The notes beneath the pieces were generated by a model. That model searched no databases. It was not told the DNA's origin and saw nothing but the letters and a program-made list of their open reading frames with translations. This document shows, piece after piece, positions 20,424-32,452 of a stretch of DNA of 64,000 nucleotides. Within the stretch, counting starts at the first letter, position 1, and each line of letters begins with the position of its first letter. The translations under genes were made by a program, and so were the position numbers. The stretch spans positions 8,184,001 through 8,248,000 of the forward strand of contig OW121857.1 of the NCBI GenBank assembly GCA_933228895.1, given 5' to 3'. The DNA is from Platycnemis pennipes (lineage: Eukaryota; Arthropoda; Insecta; Odonata; Platycnemididae).

Positions 20424-20429
20424 AATAAA
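20424..20429 (+). promoter_or_regulatory. Polyadenylation signal AATAAA of UGT
   Basis: AATAAA lies 15 nt after the stop codon, followed by a T-rich stretch (TTCCTTTTTGTTTTATG) suitable as a downstream element. If used, the 3' UTR would be only about 35-45 nt. Confidence 0.6.
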
Positions 20430-21090
20430 AAGTTCCTTTTTGTTTTATGACACAGGGAAATGATGAAGAGAGGTACCTGACAATGATTTTAATCCAAGTC
20501 CATTACTGATTGCGCAAAGAAAAATTGGGTAAAAGTTGTTGAAAATGTAGCCTATTGACTGTAAGAAAACATCAATGAACACACAAGCTGAAATTCAGTC
20601 ATGGTGCATATTTGACATAGAGGAATATATATGTTAAAAAGCCCAAAATGGTTGATGCAACTCCAAGACTTTCTGTTGCAATTGTTTTATCTAATTTGTG
20701 GAGCTAAAAAATGCCAAATTTTGCAAAAAAAACCTGCCTGAAGCTCCACTCTTCGTTTCTTGGAATTAAGAAATTACACACCTTAGGGTTATTCATACCT
20801 ATTCTGACCGAAACTCATCACATTTTTCATTTAAAATTTCATTAAACATTTAAATGTGTGGACTGACTCCAACGCGTATCTTATTTCCCAAAGAATCAAA
20901 AATCACTGCCCTCTTTTCTATACCCTTGAGTCGTTCAACCAAATTCAACCCGAACAGCTACGAGTGTGCAACTAAAGTCGCACACGTAGAAAAAAAACTT
21001 ATCTCCGAAATTACGGCCACAAATGAAGGAAGATATACCGAAACACCATATGCGCATGACCTCCGGTACAGCGGGAACTTGCATTTAAAA
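20430..21090. other. UGT 3' flank, unassigned
   Basis: No second gene is supported. The frame 20854-21144 has no recognisable domain and runs into a repeat. Confidence 0.45.
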
Positions 21091-21833
21091 TTAGGAGGTT
21101 GGCTCGCGACTGCTTTAGTCAAGTTGTCAAAGGAATCTTATTAATTTAAGTACGAGTATATCCTTGCTTAGTGATCCTTACTTCAAAAAGAAAATTACCT
21201 AAGCTATTGAAAGTCATAAGTATCACAAGAAATACGATGGAAAGTCGAAGGATTTATTTTTTATGATAATTTTTATCAGCTCGACGATGGAGTCAATTCA
21301 GCATTTACGTTACAAAAATAAATTCATGTACTCAATGAATTTACTAATGAATAACACCAAATTATTAATATCAAACGCTATGTTGTAATTTTTCTTGAAA
21401 TATTGTTTAATATCTCATTAGTAATGATATTATTCATACGCCTACCATTTAGGCTACAGCGACCACAGCGAAACTTGAAGTCAACTAACGCATTTCGTCT
21501 GCTATAAGCGCAGAAATTGGTGGATTTTGCAAAAAAATACGGTAGGATGATGCCTTGTTTTCCTGTCATTTTATTCCTTGTGAAATTACGCATAAAATAT
21601 CAGTTTTTTGCAAAAATGACATGTCACTATGGTATTTTTAAACGGTATATTCCCATGTGATGGCCATTCTCGCCGTTAATCATATGAAATTTAAAATGCA
21701 ATTTGTGTAAAAAGGAGTATGGGTTGGTATAATTATCTTTACTTTATCAGATAGAGGAACTTTAAATCTATAAGTGCTGAAAATATTTTTAAAAAATGGC
21801 ATGACTTTCACTTTTCGGATCAACATCCTTAAT
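21091..21833 (+). repeat. 740-bp TTAA-bounded repeat, copy 2
   Basis: It starts TTAGGAGGTTGGCTCGCGAC and ends GGATCAACATCCTTAA. It is collinear with the copies at 6084 and 41743 over the whole length with scattered differences. Confidence 0.7.
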
Positions 21834-22056
21834 TAGTGCGTGATGACATAGACATGGCATTTCAGGAAGCCATGGATCATTGGCAGGGGGTGCTGCAGCC
21901 ACGCTGTTGCCATCGGGCCGACTGCAGCCGTAGGAAGATCGACGCAGCGAACTCCATTCTGTGAGCACCGCCGCATTTAGAGGGTGGAAATGGAAAAAAG
22001 CTAGCCAGAAGACGAGAATGGGGTCGTTTACCATATTTTTTGTATTGCCAAATCTG

Positions 22057-22808
22057 ATCATCAATATTGGTCAGCGATCCTAGATTGTAGGATATTTCAA
22101 TCCTGCTGCGTGAAGTGCGGCGATATTCACATTTATTGCCATGCGAAAAAATTCACCTGGACCGGGAATCGAACCATGGACCTTTGGCTTTCCGGACCAC
22201 TACGCAGATCACTACGCTACCCAGGATCCCTTATTTGCATGACAATTTTAACATATAGTACCTTGAACCTCAGTAAAATACCCGGTCCTGGTGAATTTTT
22301 TCGCTTGACAATTAATGTGAATCCTAGGATTGGTTTGACGCAGCCCTCCACTCGAAACTTCCATCGGCCAACCTCTACATATTGACGTAGCTCCTCTCTT
22401 TTACATCCTTCACAACTTGCTCCGTTTACCTCATACGAGGCCTGCCTTTTCCATTCTTCCCTTTCACTTTTCCTTCGACGATTGTCTTCAATCAGGCCAT
22501 CGTGTCTTAAGATGTGGCCGATTAAGTTGTCCCGTCTTCTTTTTAGAGTTGTCAGCAGACTTCTATTTTCTCCCACTCTTCTTAGGACTTCTTCATTTGT
22601 CACTCGGTCGATCCATTTTATCTTCAGCATTCCTCCGTAGCACCACATTTCGAATGCTTCCACCCTTTTCTTCTCCGCTGCTCTCATCGTTTATGCCTCA
22701 CTGCCGTAAAGAAACATGCTCCAGACGTATGTTCTGATAAACTGTTTCCTTACTTCCAAGCTTGTATTCCCAGCTGCAAGTAGATTCTTCTTTTGATAGA
22801 ATGCCCTC
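22057..22808 (-). mobile_element. RTE-like LINE 3' fragment carrying a SINE
   Basis: Minus-strand coding pieces include KKRVEAFEMWCYGGMLKIKW, IDRVTNEEVLRRVGENRSLL and RRDNLIGHILRHDGLI, the C-terminal RTE end. Its 3' tail region is interrupted near 22083-22320 by SINE sequence; ATCCTAG on both sides may be the SINE target duplication. Confidence 0.75.
22083..22240 (-). repeat. tRNA-derived SINE (family S2), with A and B boxes
   Basis: The minus strand has an A box-like TAGCGTAGTGAT (22219-22208) and B box GGTTCGATTCC (22175-22165), then CCAGGTGAATTTTTTCGCAT and GGCAATAAATGTGAATATCG. The head resembles a tRNA and the body matches 5022-5110. A second partial copy in plus orientation follows at about 22281-22318. 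Confidence 0.75.
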
Positions 22809-22912
22809 CAAATTTGGTAGAGTTTGTAAAATGAATACAACCGTATTTTTCCGTTTTTGGATCCGTCAATTAGTTTTCGAGTTATAAGCGGCGAGAAACT
22901 GATGTTTTTAAC

Positions 22913-24848
22913 TAGAGGTGGGACGATTCCTAAATTTTCTCGAATCCGAACCCGAATCCGAATCCTAAGAGGTTCTCGAATCTCTCGAATACCTCGAATC
23001 TCTCGAATCCAACATATAAAGTTGATAATAACAGAAATGAAAAGACTTTAGCAGCTGCATTTAATGAAAAACAAATTAAAGAATAATTTTCAAAAATACA
23101 ACTCTTTATTGCAATAATACAAATAAGATTTGAAGAGCTAAAATAGATAAGTAATAAACATGATATACAAAATTTTTTGCATGAAATGAAAGCATGTGAA
23201 TGTTCTAGGAGGCATAGCGATGATATGTTTCCAAAGAGTTATTAAACTGATACTGAATTGCATGTTTAAAAAACGATATCTTTTTTCCAATATTGTCGCA
23301 TCTTCAAGACTCATTCACAGCGATACACGAGCTGCTTGCAGGAGAATATTCCTCATGTGTTAAACATTGTATTCATTGTATGCAGGGGGACACGGAGAAA
23401 TATATTATGTAACTAGATTACATATGGTTGGACCAAGATTAGGAACAGTGTGAAAAAATTGTAGTTTTAAATCGGAGAGAATATCAGGAATTAGTTTACA
23501 GGTGTATGAGGAAAGATGCAGAAAAGCAAGCAGTATGGTGCAGTAGACACAAGAGTGGTCAAGACACATTGGGTGTTGGCACAAACTATGGAGGAAATTG
23601 AGGAATGATGGAAATAGAAAGATTTAAACACAGCAAGGCGAAATAAAATTTAAGGAAACAAGCAATAGACTTAGGAGGGGTATGAAGAGTGTGAGAGAAA
23701 AGTGGCAAAAAGGTCAATGTAAATAGGTTGAGAGGTTCCAGAGAGAGGGAGAAATAGGCGCCCTGTACTCAATGGTTAGAAGGTTATTCAGCAGCAAGAA
23801 GTGGAATATGATATTGTGCATTGGTGTTAAGTCAGGAGAGCTGCTGCTAGAACTTACAAGAGATTCAGCATAGGGGTAATGAATACGTGGCAAGAACTGC
23901 ATGGCACTAACAATAGACAAGGGAACTTGGGAATAGAAGAGAAGGATATAGATAAGGATGAACTGGGACCAGGAGTCCAGCCATGCTAGTAAGTTAGGGT
24001 AAACATTATGAGAAAAGAAGGTGTTAGAGACTATAATGTTATCCTATCAAAGCTACTTAAGAATCGAGGTTGAGAAGAACGTGATGATTTTACTGGTTTG
24101 TTCGCAGGATGTTTGAGGATGAAGTCTGGCTGGAGGATTTTTTTAAAATCTGTATTAATACCTAACCAAAAAAGAAAGAGAAGGCCGCAAATGCTGAAAA
24201 GCATACACTTCTTAAATAAAAAGAAATTCATCACCTATGCGATAGCATCAGCCGATCCGCGAGTTATGCAACCCGGACAACAATCGCGACAAAAATTACG
24301 TACGTGTGCCGTAATTTCTCACGGCATTACAATTCCACAGATGACTGAGGTCACGATAACTGGTCGTACATCTGAGAAAATTTTACTTATCTTTCATAGT
24401 GGTAACTTACTGCATGAGTTTTTACTTTGTCTTTCACTGAGCGTTGAGTCCATCCACCAGTTATGCAACCAGGACGACAATCACGGCAAAATCGTGTCGT
24501 AAAACGCAAATGGCGAACCATTCAAAATTTGCTAGCGTAAATAAAGGGAAGATGTTACTTGCGGACATATGAAAATTATTAGCACTTGAAGGAAAAGTCG
24601 TTAATGGCGGGAAAACGTAAATTGTGGGGACGTAAAAGCGAGGTTTAACCTTATTTATAATGGACGTTTTTATCGGTCGAAACTAAAATGTTCTAAGTTA
24701 TTACATAAAAAATTCGGTGTTTATTTATATTTTAGGATTCGAAAGATTCGAATGATGAAAATAGCACAAAGATTCGAGAATTCGAATCTCGAATCTTTTT
24801 CAAGATTCGAACGATTCGAGGATTCGAAGATTCGATGTCCCATCTCTA
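22913..24848. mobile_element. hAT-like non-autonomous transposon, 1936 bp, 8-bp TSD
   Basis: Terminal inverted repeats TAGAGGTGGGAC and GTCCCATCTCTA are flanked by perfect TSDs TTTTTAAC (22905-22912, 24849-24856). Each end carries a dense array of TCGAATC/GATTCGA units (22940-23010 and 24730-24835). No transposase domain was recognised inside; two partly similar blocks with TTATGCAACC lie near 24266 and 24463. The 8-bp TSD plus TAGRGNTGGG-type end indicates the hAT superfamily. Confidence 0.88.
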
Positions 24849-25337
24849 TTTTTAACCCTTTCGGAAAAGTGGGCGTGCGAAGGACTAGTACGTCATCCAC
24901 TTCGTCCAATCACAACTGAGACTGCGATGCTCCTTCGCCTTATCACACCAATGGGGGACACTCAGATGACTCTGCCAATCGGAGCGGTTGTGACAGGATG
25001 TGTACGAACAGACCTTCCGACACCCCCCTCCACTCTTTTCCCTTCCCCTAACAGCATTGAAGGACGAGAGATGGATGACGAAATAAGTCTCAAAGCAGCT
25101 TATTGGGTGGGCGTCACCTTTTGCTTATTTTAATTTTTGATTTAGAAGTTAGATGATTTGAGTTAGAAGATTAACTTTTTCACTAAAATTCATTTTTCGT
25201 TTCCATCTAACGATTTCGTGTAATATATTGCGATTTCAATTCCGAGTAATCGCCACCATTGATATTATTCAACACGACTTTGAAATTTTTCATATCGATT
25301 ACCCACTGATTGGTGCATTTCATTTAACATACTATTT

Positions 25338-26744
25338 ATTTACACCAGTGGCGAAGCTAAGTTATTCGAAGTGGGTATTCTAGCTCATCTGCCCCTTAAT
25401 TCACTGCTTCAGAGACTGAAATATTCCAGTTGTCAAAAATCAGTGGACTTAACACGTTGTGTACCTGGGTATTTGAATGGACTATAACCCTCCGTTCCGG
25501 CGGATTTTAAAAATCTAGTTTTTTTGGATATGCATTGCATACGAAGAGAATTCTAGATGCTTCAAGAATGCTTTCTCACTTCTTTACCTCTCACTCCACT
25601 GTTAATTTGAAATATTTTTTCCGATACACAACCATGCACAGGGGTCAGCAATGACGGGCTAAATAATTTGCCTTAATGTTTTCTGTGGATCACATGGATT
25701 CGGCAGGTTTTCCTTTGGGCAAAGATGTCGATGACACATTCCTTGAAACTTTCGTCGCTCGAAAGGTTGTTCAGTAAAGTCTTTTCAATCGCCAAGGCAC
25801 TTCAATTGCTTAGGCTCGAGTCCGTGATGGAGTTTCTTAAAAATATCTTCACTGTCTTCAACGTACTCATACTTCTTTCGGACGAGACAGTTGATACAGG
25901 AAATATACGAATCAGTCTTATGATTCTCACAGTTTCTTGGTACACTATATCCAGGCCATTATCCAAAAAATATTTAAGTAACAAATGTGCAGGCAAGTTT
26001 TTACTCTCGTTGGAATAGACTAATGAGTTCTTTATTTAGCTGTTCACCATTAAATAATGAGTACATTTTATCAGGCTACTCAATTTCGCCGAGGAGAATG
26101 ATGTATTGAGTGCAGGAAACTGTTTTTCATCAAGTAATTCTGAAAAATAGAAGTTGTTGAAGTCTTCAAAGCGAGATTCCCTGTGGACAACGAAAGTGTG
26201 AATTATTTCAAAAGCGAGCCTTATGAAATAGTGAAATATGTTTGGTCCACCCTGGTTGTTGTTGTTCAGTCCTTAGCCGTATATTGACTTGTTATTTTCC
26301 AACCACGAAACGAAGAAAAAATTCACATGCAGCGAAACTGTTTCATACAGAATCAGTCTCTCCTAATTTTGCTCCGTCTCGCCATCTCTTGATCATTCGC
26401 CGAGACTCGGAAGAGTGCGAGAGTAGGCGCGAGTGTCTAAGGCTCTCAGCGCGCAAGAATCACACAGCTTCAGATGGAAGCGTCCGGCGGCGAATAAGCG
26501 TGTGCGCATGCGTCATCCAGCCATTTGGAGTCTACCAGCCGCCAGACTCCCTTGCCTCCAAAACATCCAAACCACTTCAACGCAACGCAATGTGCGAAAA
26601 TATAGGCCGAATTAATTTTTCCTATGCTTTCTCGGCAACATAAAAGGCATGAGTGAGCTGAAAAAATAGTATATGTTTAACTGTAATCATTTTGGGTATT
26701 CTCAGGCTCCCAGACTACCCTTCAGCTTCGCCACTGATTTACAC
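25338..26744 (-). mobile_element. hAT transposon with transposase remnant, perfect TSD
   Basis: TIRs CAGTGGCGAAGCT (25346-25358) and AGCTTCGCCACTG (26724-26736) are perfect complements, with TSDs ATTTACAC at both sides (25338-25345 and 26737-26744). Inside, minus-strand translation from about 26215 to 25690 gives a decayed hAT transposase C-terminus: FEDFNNFYFSELLDEKQFPA, RIFPVSTVSSERSMSTLKTV, FLRNSITDSSLSN, then after a stop SALAIEKTLLNNLSSDESF and CVIDIFAQRK. The SSERS-ST-K block is the hATC dimerisation motif. The catalytic core is not visible. Confidence 0.9.
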
Positions 26745-27471
26745 ACATATACGTCCTGAATCTTCCACATTAATGATTTAAATAGGGTGAAAATCGATAG
26801 CTTTTTGCAAAAACTACCTCCTTCATTTTTCCCTGAAAATCTACTAAATCAAGCTGCTGCTAGATCTACGGAGATAAAACTTTGAGGTAATAAACGATAC
26901 CATGCTGTAAAATATTTCATTTCCTTTAATCATGTGTAAATCTTATGATTTAGTAGTAATATCTTCCGTATATAATAAAACAAAATGCTTTCAGGAGGCG
27001 AAATCGCACGGTTGGTTTTCACCGGTTAGGAACATGCTGCCGGAATGAGTTCAGAGAAATAGTTTTAATCTTAGAGCCGGACAATACACATCTAATAGCA
27101 GCTAACATTGTTAAAAGGATATATCCCAAGTACATGTAATAGTGCAGCCTAATAGAGAAAAGAATGCGTATGGGGTTCACTACAGTTCGTTGGCTTGAGT
27201 ACAGGAATAATCATCTTCATAAAATTCTGGTTAAATATATTCCAAACACATAAAACTCCTTTTTGACACGGTGAGATCGAAATTGTTAGTTATGTAATGT
27301 TCTCAAGAACCTAAAGTGAAACACTTTTAATGGAATCCACCGGAGAGATATTTGTAACCGAAAGAGGCGCATTACTTGACATCTGGTTTCATATGAGACT
27401 CGTAGTAAGACGCAAGTATATTCGTTTTAAATATTTATAATTATATGAACTAAATTGAAAGTAGTTCTGCT
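26745..27471. other. Unassigned sequence
   Basis: AT-rich; no open frame, RNA gene or repeat partner was recognised. Confidence 0.4.
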
Positions 27472-28048
27472 ACCTGGGAAGCCGAGTAATCAGGGATGGA
27501 CGAAGTAAAAGAGAAATTGCCAGTAGAATTGCCCAAGCAAAAAGGACATTTCACCAGAAGAAGATTCTGCTTACAGCTGCTAATACAAGCGTGGAGGTGA
27601 TGAAACATTTCATTAGAACATGCATCTGGAGAATTCTAATATATGGTAGCGAAGCATGACCAATAACAGCAGCAGAGAAGTCCAGGCTGGAAGCATTCGA
27701 AATGTAGTGCTACCGAAGAATGGTGAAGATAAAATGGATCGATCGCGTGACAAACGAAGAAGTGTTAAGAAGATTGGGAGAGAAGAGATGTCAACTGAAA
27801 ACATCAAAAAGACGACGGGACAACTTTATAGGCCAAACTTGAGACACGATGGCCTGATGAAGACAATCGTCGAGGGAAAAGTGAACGGGAAGAATGGAAA
27901 AGGCAGGCCTCGTATGAGTTACATGAAGCAAGTTGTGAAGGATGTAAAATAGAGGAGTTACGTCAAAATGAAGAGGTTGGCCGATAGAAGAATCGAGTGG
28001 AGGGCTGCGTCAAACCAATCCTAGGATTGTTGACCCTTGATGATGAAT
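27472..28048 (+). mobile_element. RTE-like LINE 3' fragment
   Basis: It starts at the YLGSRV-type block (CTACCTGGGAAGCCGAGTAA). It continues through the MTNN/EKSRLEAFEM region, a frame 27656-27952 ending NGKGRPRMSYMKQVVKDVK, then the 3' UTR with CAAACCAATCCTAGGATTG and a short TGATGA tail. It is broken by stops and frameshifts. Confidence 0.8.
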
Positions 28049-28592
28049 TTTAAATTGGCTGCACGCAGTTTCCATGCACTGTCCTTTCAGCGTATGTGCA
28101 CGTTACATTATTATTAGTGTTCTATGAGAAGATTTTTGATTGCATAAGATTTTTCATAAACAGCATCATTACGTACACCATCTCGCAATTCAGGCCTTTC
28201 TTATGCCTAACACTTGTTCTTCTATATATGTTCTATTATAATGTCTTAAATTCTCTACTCGCCTTCATCTGAGAAGCAGCTACTTGAAAAGCAGTGAACT
28301 TGAATTATACCTCTAGTTGATATGGGGCGTTACTGCCTAATCACAGGTCATCTCATCTGACAACACTGTCTGACAATAACAAAAGTAATATGTTGGGTTA
28401 TCTCGTGAATTACGATTTACCTCAGACTGCTATTTACATAAATGGAAATATTGCGTATGATTCACCACAAAACGAACGGATTAATTAAGTGATTCTCAAG
28501 GTATGTTCCCCATATGGGCACTGCTTGGGAGTAGATTCAGTTTGGGGAGCACTATCCAATTAGCTGGCGGTCTTGCCCAAGTAACAAGATAC
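28048..28592. other. Unassigned sequence
   Basis: No gene or repeat is recognised between the RTE tail and the ATATCG-rich element. Confidence 0.4.
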
Positions 28593-29249
28593 TAGGGCTG
28601 TGCGATATGCTGTTTTGATTATCGCAAGACGATATATCACTCTGATATCGGGGATTCGGCGGTATATCGGTTTCGCGATATAAATAGGAAATATCTCCAT
28701 ATGGAGATATCGGGATATCGACATATCGGGGTATCGACATATCGGAATATCGGATATCGTTTCATAATATCATAATTTAATGCGAAAGAGCGTATAATTT
28801 TAGATAATAGAGGTTATTTTCAAGTTTTTGATACGGCCGATATGAGGTGAAATATAACAATTTTTCCTCGGTCAAAAAGCGGTGAAAATTTTTTAAATTC
28901 CGAATTATGGTTTAAAAACAATGATTTTATAAACAAATTTGAACTTTTATTATTGAATTAGAGTTTTCTGTGTTGAAATCGCACCATGGTCATTCCATTC
29001 CCTACATCCAAATTTTATGATAAAAAAGTTATAGTTAATACCAATGCCAAATTAGACAATTTAAAATATATAATTAACGATTGAGGAAGTGTAATGTTTT
29101 ATATTGAAGATAACGTTTATAGCACTTCAATCCTATCAACCATTACCGAGAAATTGCGCTAAATAGAGACATTATTAAGGGTGACAGAAAAAAACACCAG
29201 GATCACGATATCGTCATATCGGGATATCGACATATCGGGCACAACCGTA
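28593..29249. mobile_element. hAT-like MITE, ATATCG family, copy 1
   Basis: The left TIR TAGGGCTGTGCGATATGC and a degraded right TIR GCACAACCGTA enclose arrays of ATATCGGGATATCG-type palindromes at both ends. The interior TTTGATACGGCC and TTATGGTTTAAAAACAAT match copy 2 (62598-63385). No clear 8-bp TSD remains at this copy. Confidence 0.8.
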
Positions 29250-29699
29250 AAGTAGCGTTTACACGTAGCAGTTGACTGCTATGACAGTTGCGAGATGCGC
29301 GATATATCTATATCGCTACGGCTATGATGCGCCCACGTTAACTTCTATGCAGCTTAAAGCCCCTATTTACGCGTTGCCACAACAAATAAAAAGAGTTTTA
29401 TTTCAATAGTGATTGATGCTTAAATTTTCATGAAATTCTTCAAGCAATAAATTCCATTGACGATTATCTTTTGTTCCCATTCTTTAAAGAGTAGAATCTC
29501 CCCTTTTGTGGAAGGAAATCCTTGTTATTATATCCAAATTCCGTAGTGTATTGCTTTACGTTGACGATTGATGCGATTGTGTTCGATACATTTCCGCTGG
29601 AAAGTAGACGGGCTTCAACTTTGCTAATAGCTCGAACTAGGATCGATAGTGTTCGACATGTGTCCAGTATCGACATGAACTCGCATCGCAGTTGGACAA
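29250..29699. other. Unassigned sequence
   Basis: No recognisable element. The first codons of the frame starting at 29522 are unrelated flank fused by chance to LINE-A coding sequence. Confidence 0.4.
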
Positions 29700-30293
29700 A
29701 CGAGCGATGTTACTTTTCACTAGTTAGGCCCCACCTTGAGTATGCAGCCAGTGTATGGGATCCGAATGAATTAGGTTTGATCAGAGAACTAGACAGTGTG
29801 CAGCGTAGAGCAGTTAAGTTCGTTAAAAGGTGTTACGATAGGTTGAGTAGCGTTTCAGAATTAATGTGGGAATCATCATCAAGTAGGTTAAAGTACAGAT
29901 TAAATCTATTACAGAAATTTCAATCGGATAGCTTTACTGAAGATGTTAGGCACTCATATTAAAAACAGCAGCGTATTATACTAGCTTCGACCAGACAAAT
30001 AAAATTAGAGAGATAGATTGTCGTACAGATAGATTCAAAACAGCATTTTTCCCCGGTACTATAAGAGAACAGAATAGGCAGCATAGGAAAGGGATAGGTA
30101 GGGGAAATGTTTTAGAGTATTCTGTAGCGCATGATACATTTATTAACCCCTTAAATACTATAGATACTAACGATCTAGTTGCATGAGACACTATAGTTGC
30201 TTGTTTGCATGTCAATAGTGCATGCTTGGTGATTTTCACCCCATGCCACACACCCTCGCGGTGGCTTGCGGGGTATCGTGTAGATGTAGATGT
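29700..30293 (+). mobile_element. LINE-A fragment, 3' part
   Basis: It encodes CYFSLVRPHLEYAASVWDP, then VQRRAVKFVKRCYDRLSSV, followed by the complete LINE-A 3' UTR and ATCGTGTAGATGTAGATG tail. Compared with 2540-3310 it has a short internal deletion after SVSEL and a frameshift near 29955. Confidence 0.85.
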
Positions 30294-31287
30294 AACAGGT
30301 TCTTCCTTAAGCACGAAATTTAAGCTTCCACGTGATTAATCGCCCAGCTCATCATTATTGCACTTTATGCACTACCTAAGGAGTTGAGTGCAATCAAATA
30401 CACCCAACTCAATTGTCAATAACCTATTTAATTGCTAGAATTCCCCAGGCAGTTCATTGCCGCTATATCTGCACCATCTAGGGAGAAAATAACTTCAAAC
30501 TTGCGCGAACGCATGTATCGGATTAGAACATGTTCTAATTTGCCCGCAAGCGTTCGCGCAGTGGCGCTGCCTGTCCTCGCAAGTCGTCGCTTTACACGGC
30601 GCAATATTTCTTGCGCAAGTGTTCTCGCAACAGCCTGGGCAGTATCAATGACCGTGTCAAACCGTGTACAACGGCCTTTAGGGCAGTTACTAAAACTGGA
30701 AATGCACCCATTTCCCTGGCACTGCCTTCATATTATTCTGTTTCTAACCACGTATTTCTTTTTAGGTGAAAAGAAAATGTTCCTGGAAATCCACAATGCA
30801 TCGTCACTTTCGATTACACTCTTTTGTGAGTAGTACACATTCAAAAATGTCTATCCTGTGGCGCGCGACGCTACTCCGAAGGCGAAGAGGCGAGATATCA
30901 CTGTCCGGCCGATAAATGACATACTACTTGACTTCTGATACCATGCAGCAATCTCTCTCGTTGTGCCAAACAGTGGCAAAGGGAGTCTCTGCTTGTGAGA
31001 TGAATTGCATTATCGTTATCGCCGTGAGCGATGCTCTGAGCGACGACTCTCTCTGATGTGAGGGATGGATTGTACAGATCCGACCGATAAATCTGATTCC
31101 CGAAGTGAATCATCGAAGTGAAGATGTTAGGGATAAGTCAGAAATCCCGATGGTCGGTTAGATTACAAGCAAAACTTGAGAGATAGGTGACCGGGCAGAG
31201 AGGTCCGAAATGTCATTCTTTCCTAAGGGGCAATAATGGATATTATCGATGATGTATAACTCTTATCAATGGGAAGTTGAGTAGCAT
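30294..31287. other. Unassigned stretch with nested palindromes
   Basis: Bases 30502-30560 form a cruciform: 11-bp arms TGCGCGAACGC/GCGTTCGCGCA around the perfect 16-bp palindrome TTAGAACATGTTCTAA. The neighbouring CTTTACACGGCGCAAT (30588) and ACAACGGCCTTTA (30668) resemble ends of the 9.1-kb MITE. No gene is seen. Confidence 0.45.
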
Positions 31288-31405
31288 CGACCCCTGCGTA
31301 TTATGCTAGATTCGACCAGATAAATAAGATTAGAGACAGATTGTCGTACCGATAGAAAAATGTCATTTGTGTAAAATGTCATTTTTATCCCGCACTACAA
31401 GTGAA
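31288..31405 (+). repeat. LINE-A 3' fragment
   Basis: GCGTATTATGCTAGATTCGA, CCAGATAAATAAGATTAGAG and ATTGTCGTACCGATAG match the end of LINE-A coding sequence; it is fused directly to a LINE-B copy. Confidence 0.65.
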
Positions 31406-31409
31406 CACA

Positions 31410-32061
31410 ATAGAGCTACTTAAATCAGCTACTTTTCCCTAGTTAAACCTGATTTGGAATATGCTGCCAATGTATGGGATCCCTACGAAATCGGTCTAAA
31501 TAATGAACTTGAACGTGTGCAGCGAAGATTTGTAAAGGGACGGTACGATAACTATATTAGCGTAACCCGTCTATTAAATGATTTAAATTGGGAATCATTG
31601 TCAAATGGAAGGTTGAAACTTAGACTTAATCTCTTCCACAAATTCCAAGGCAATATTTTCAGTGATGACATTCAAAATATTTTGCGAACCCCAACTTACT
31701 ATGGTAGACTGGACCATAATCACAAAATTAGAGAAATTGATTGCCGAACTGACAGATTCAAAATGTCCTTTTTTCCTCGAACAATTAGGGATATGAATAA
31801 CGATAAATATATCCAATACGAGTGTAGCAATGGATAACATTGGTAGCTGCATGTTTGTATAAGGGCTTGAAGCTAACCCAACTAACAGCATGTTTTTGCA
31901 TGTATGCTTTGCTATTTTTATCTTTTTTTAAATAGTGAAGTTTAGAACAGCATTAAATACTAATTCTTTTTTATGCATGATATGTAGTGCCTGTTTGGTG
32001 AGAATTCACCCCCTGCCACACACCTTTATGGTGGCTTGCAAGGTATTAAGTATATGTAGAT
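31410..32061 (+). mobile_element. LINE-B fragment, 3' part
   Basis: The frame 31454-31837 encodes EYAANVWDPYEIGLNNELER, VQRRFVKGRYDNYISVTRLL and SFFPRTIRDMNNDKYIQYEC, followed by the LINE-B 3' UTR and tail TATTAAGTATATGTAGATG. The RT core is missing. Confidence 0.85.
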
Positions 32062-32062
32062 G

Positions 32063-32452
32063 GTCCTCATCCAGGAATTCCTCCGCTTTTCGCTCTATTC
32101 TTCTATAGATGATTCTCGTCAATATCTTCGAGGCATGTGTCGTCAGGCTTATGGTCCTAAAACTTCACAGTTATCAGCTCTCTGCTTTTTGGCGATAGGA
32201 ATGATGATGTTCTTCTCAAAGTCCGTGGGTATCTCTCCTGTAGAGTACATATCGCTTATGTATTTGCACAGCTGAGTAAATGTCTTCTCTCTTGCGTTTT
32301 TTATTAGTTCGGCATGAATATCACGTATTTCTGAAGCCTTATTTATCTTCAGATCTCTTACAGCTGCATCAAATTCTGATCTTAAGATTGGGGCTCCCAA
32401 TTCATCCTTATCGACTTCATTTTTATCTTCGCTGATTATGTCTAACATAGAT
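32063..32452 (-). mobile_element. RTE-like LINE, linker segment
   Basis: The minus frame 32149-32448 encodes LRSEFDAAVRDLKINKASE, then DIHAELIKNA, then YSTGEIPTDFEKNIIIPIAK: the segment between endonuclease and RT in RTE-type ORFs (KA-GID-IPAELIK-type). It continues with EE-RAE-NAEEFLDEDH-like sequence up to 32063. Confidence 0.75.

Larger units (their letters stand above)
22017..25260 (+). repeat. 540-bp repeat, copy 4, split by two insertions
   Basis: Host pieces are 22017-22056, about 22809-22912 and 24857-25260. They join to a normal copy from AATGGGGTCGTTTACCATAT to GAGTAATCGCCACCATT. The first gap is an RTE LINE with a SINE in it; the second is a 1936-bp hAT element with an 8-bp target duplication. 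Confidence 0.8.

Noticed and set aside
28600..28780. CRISPR-like array of short repeats
   Set aside because: Units are overlapping palindromes without unique spacers, in a hAT-like element of a eukaryote.
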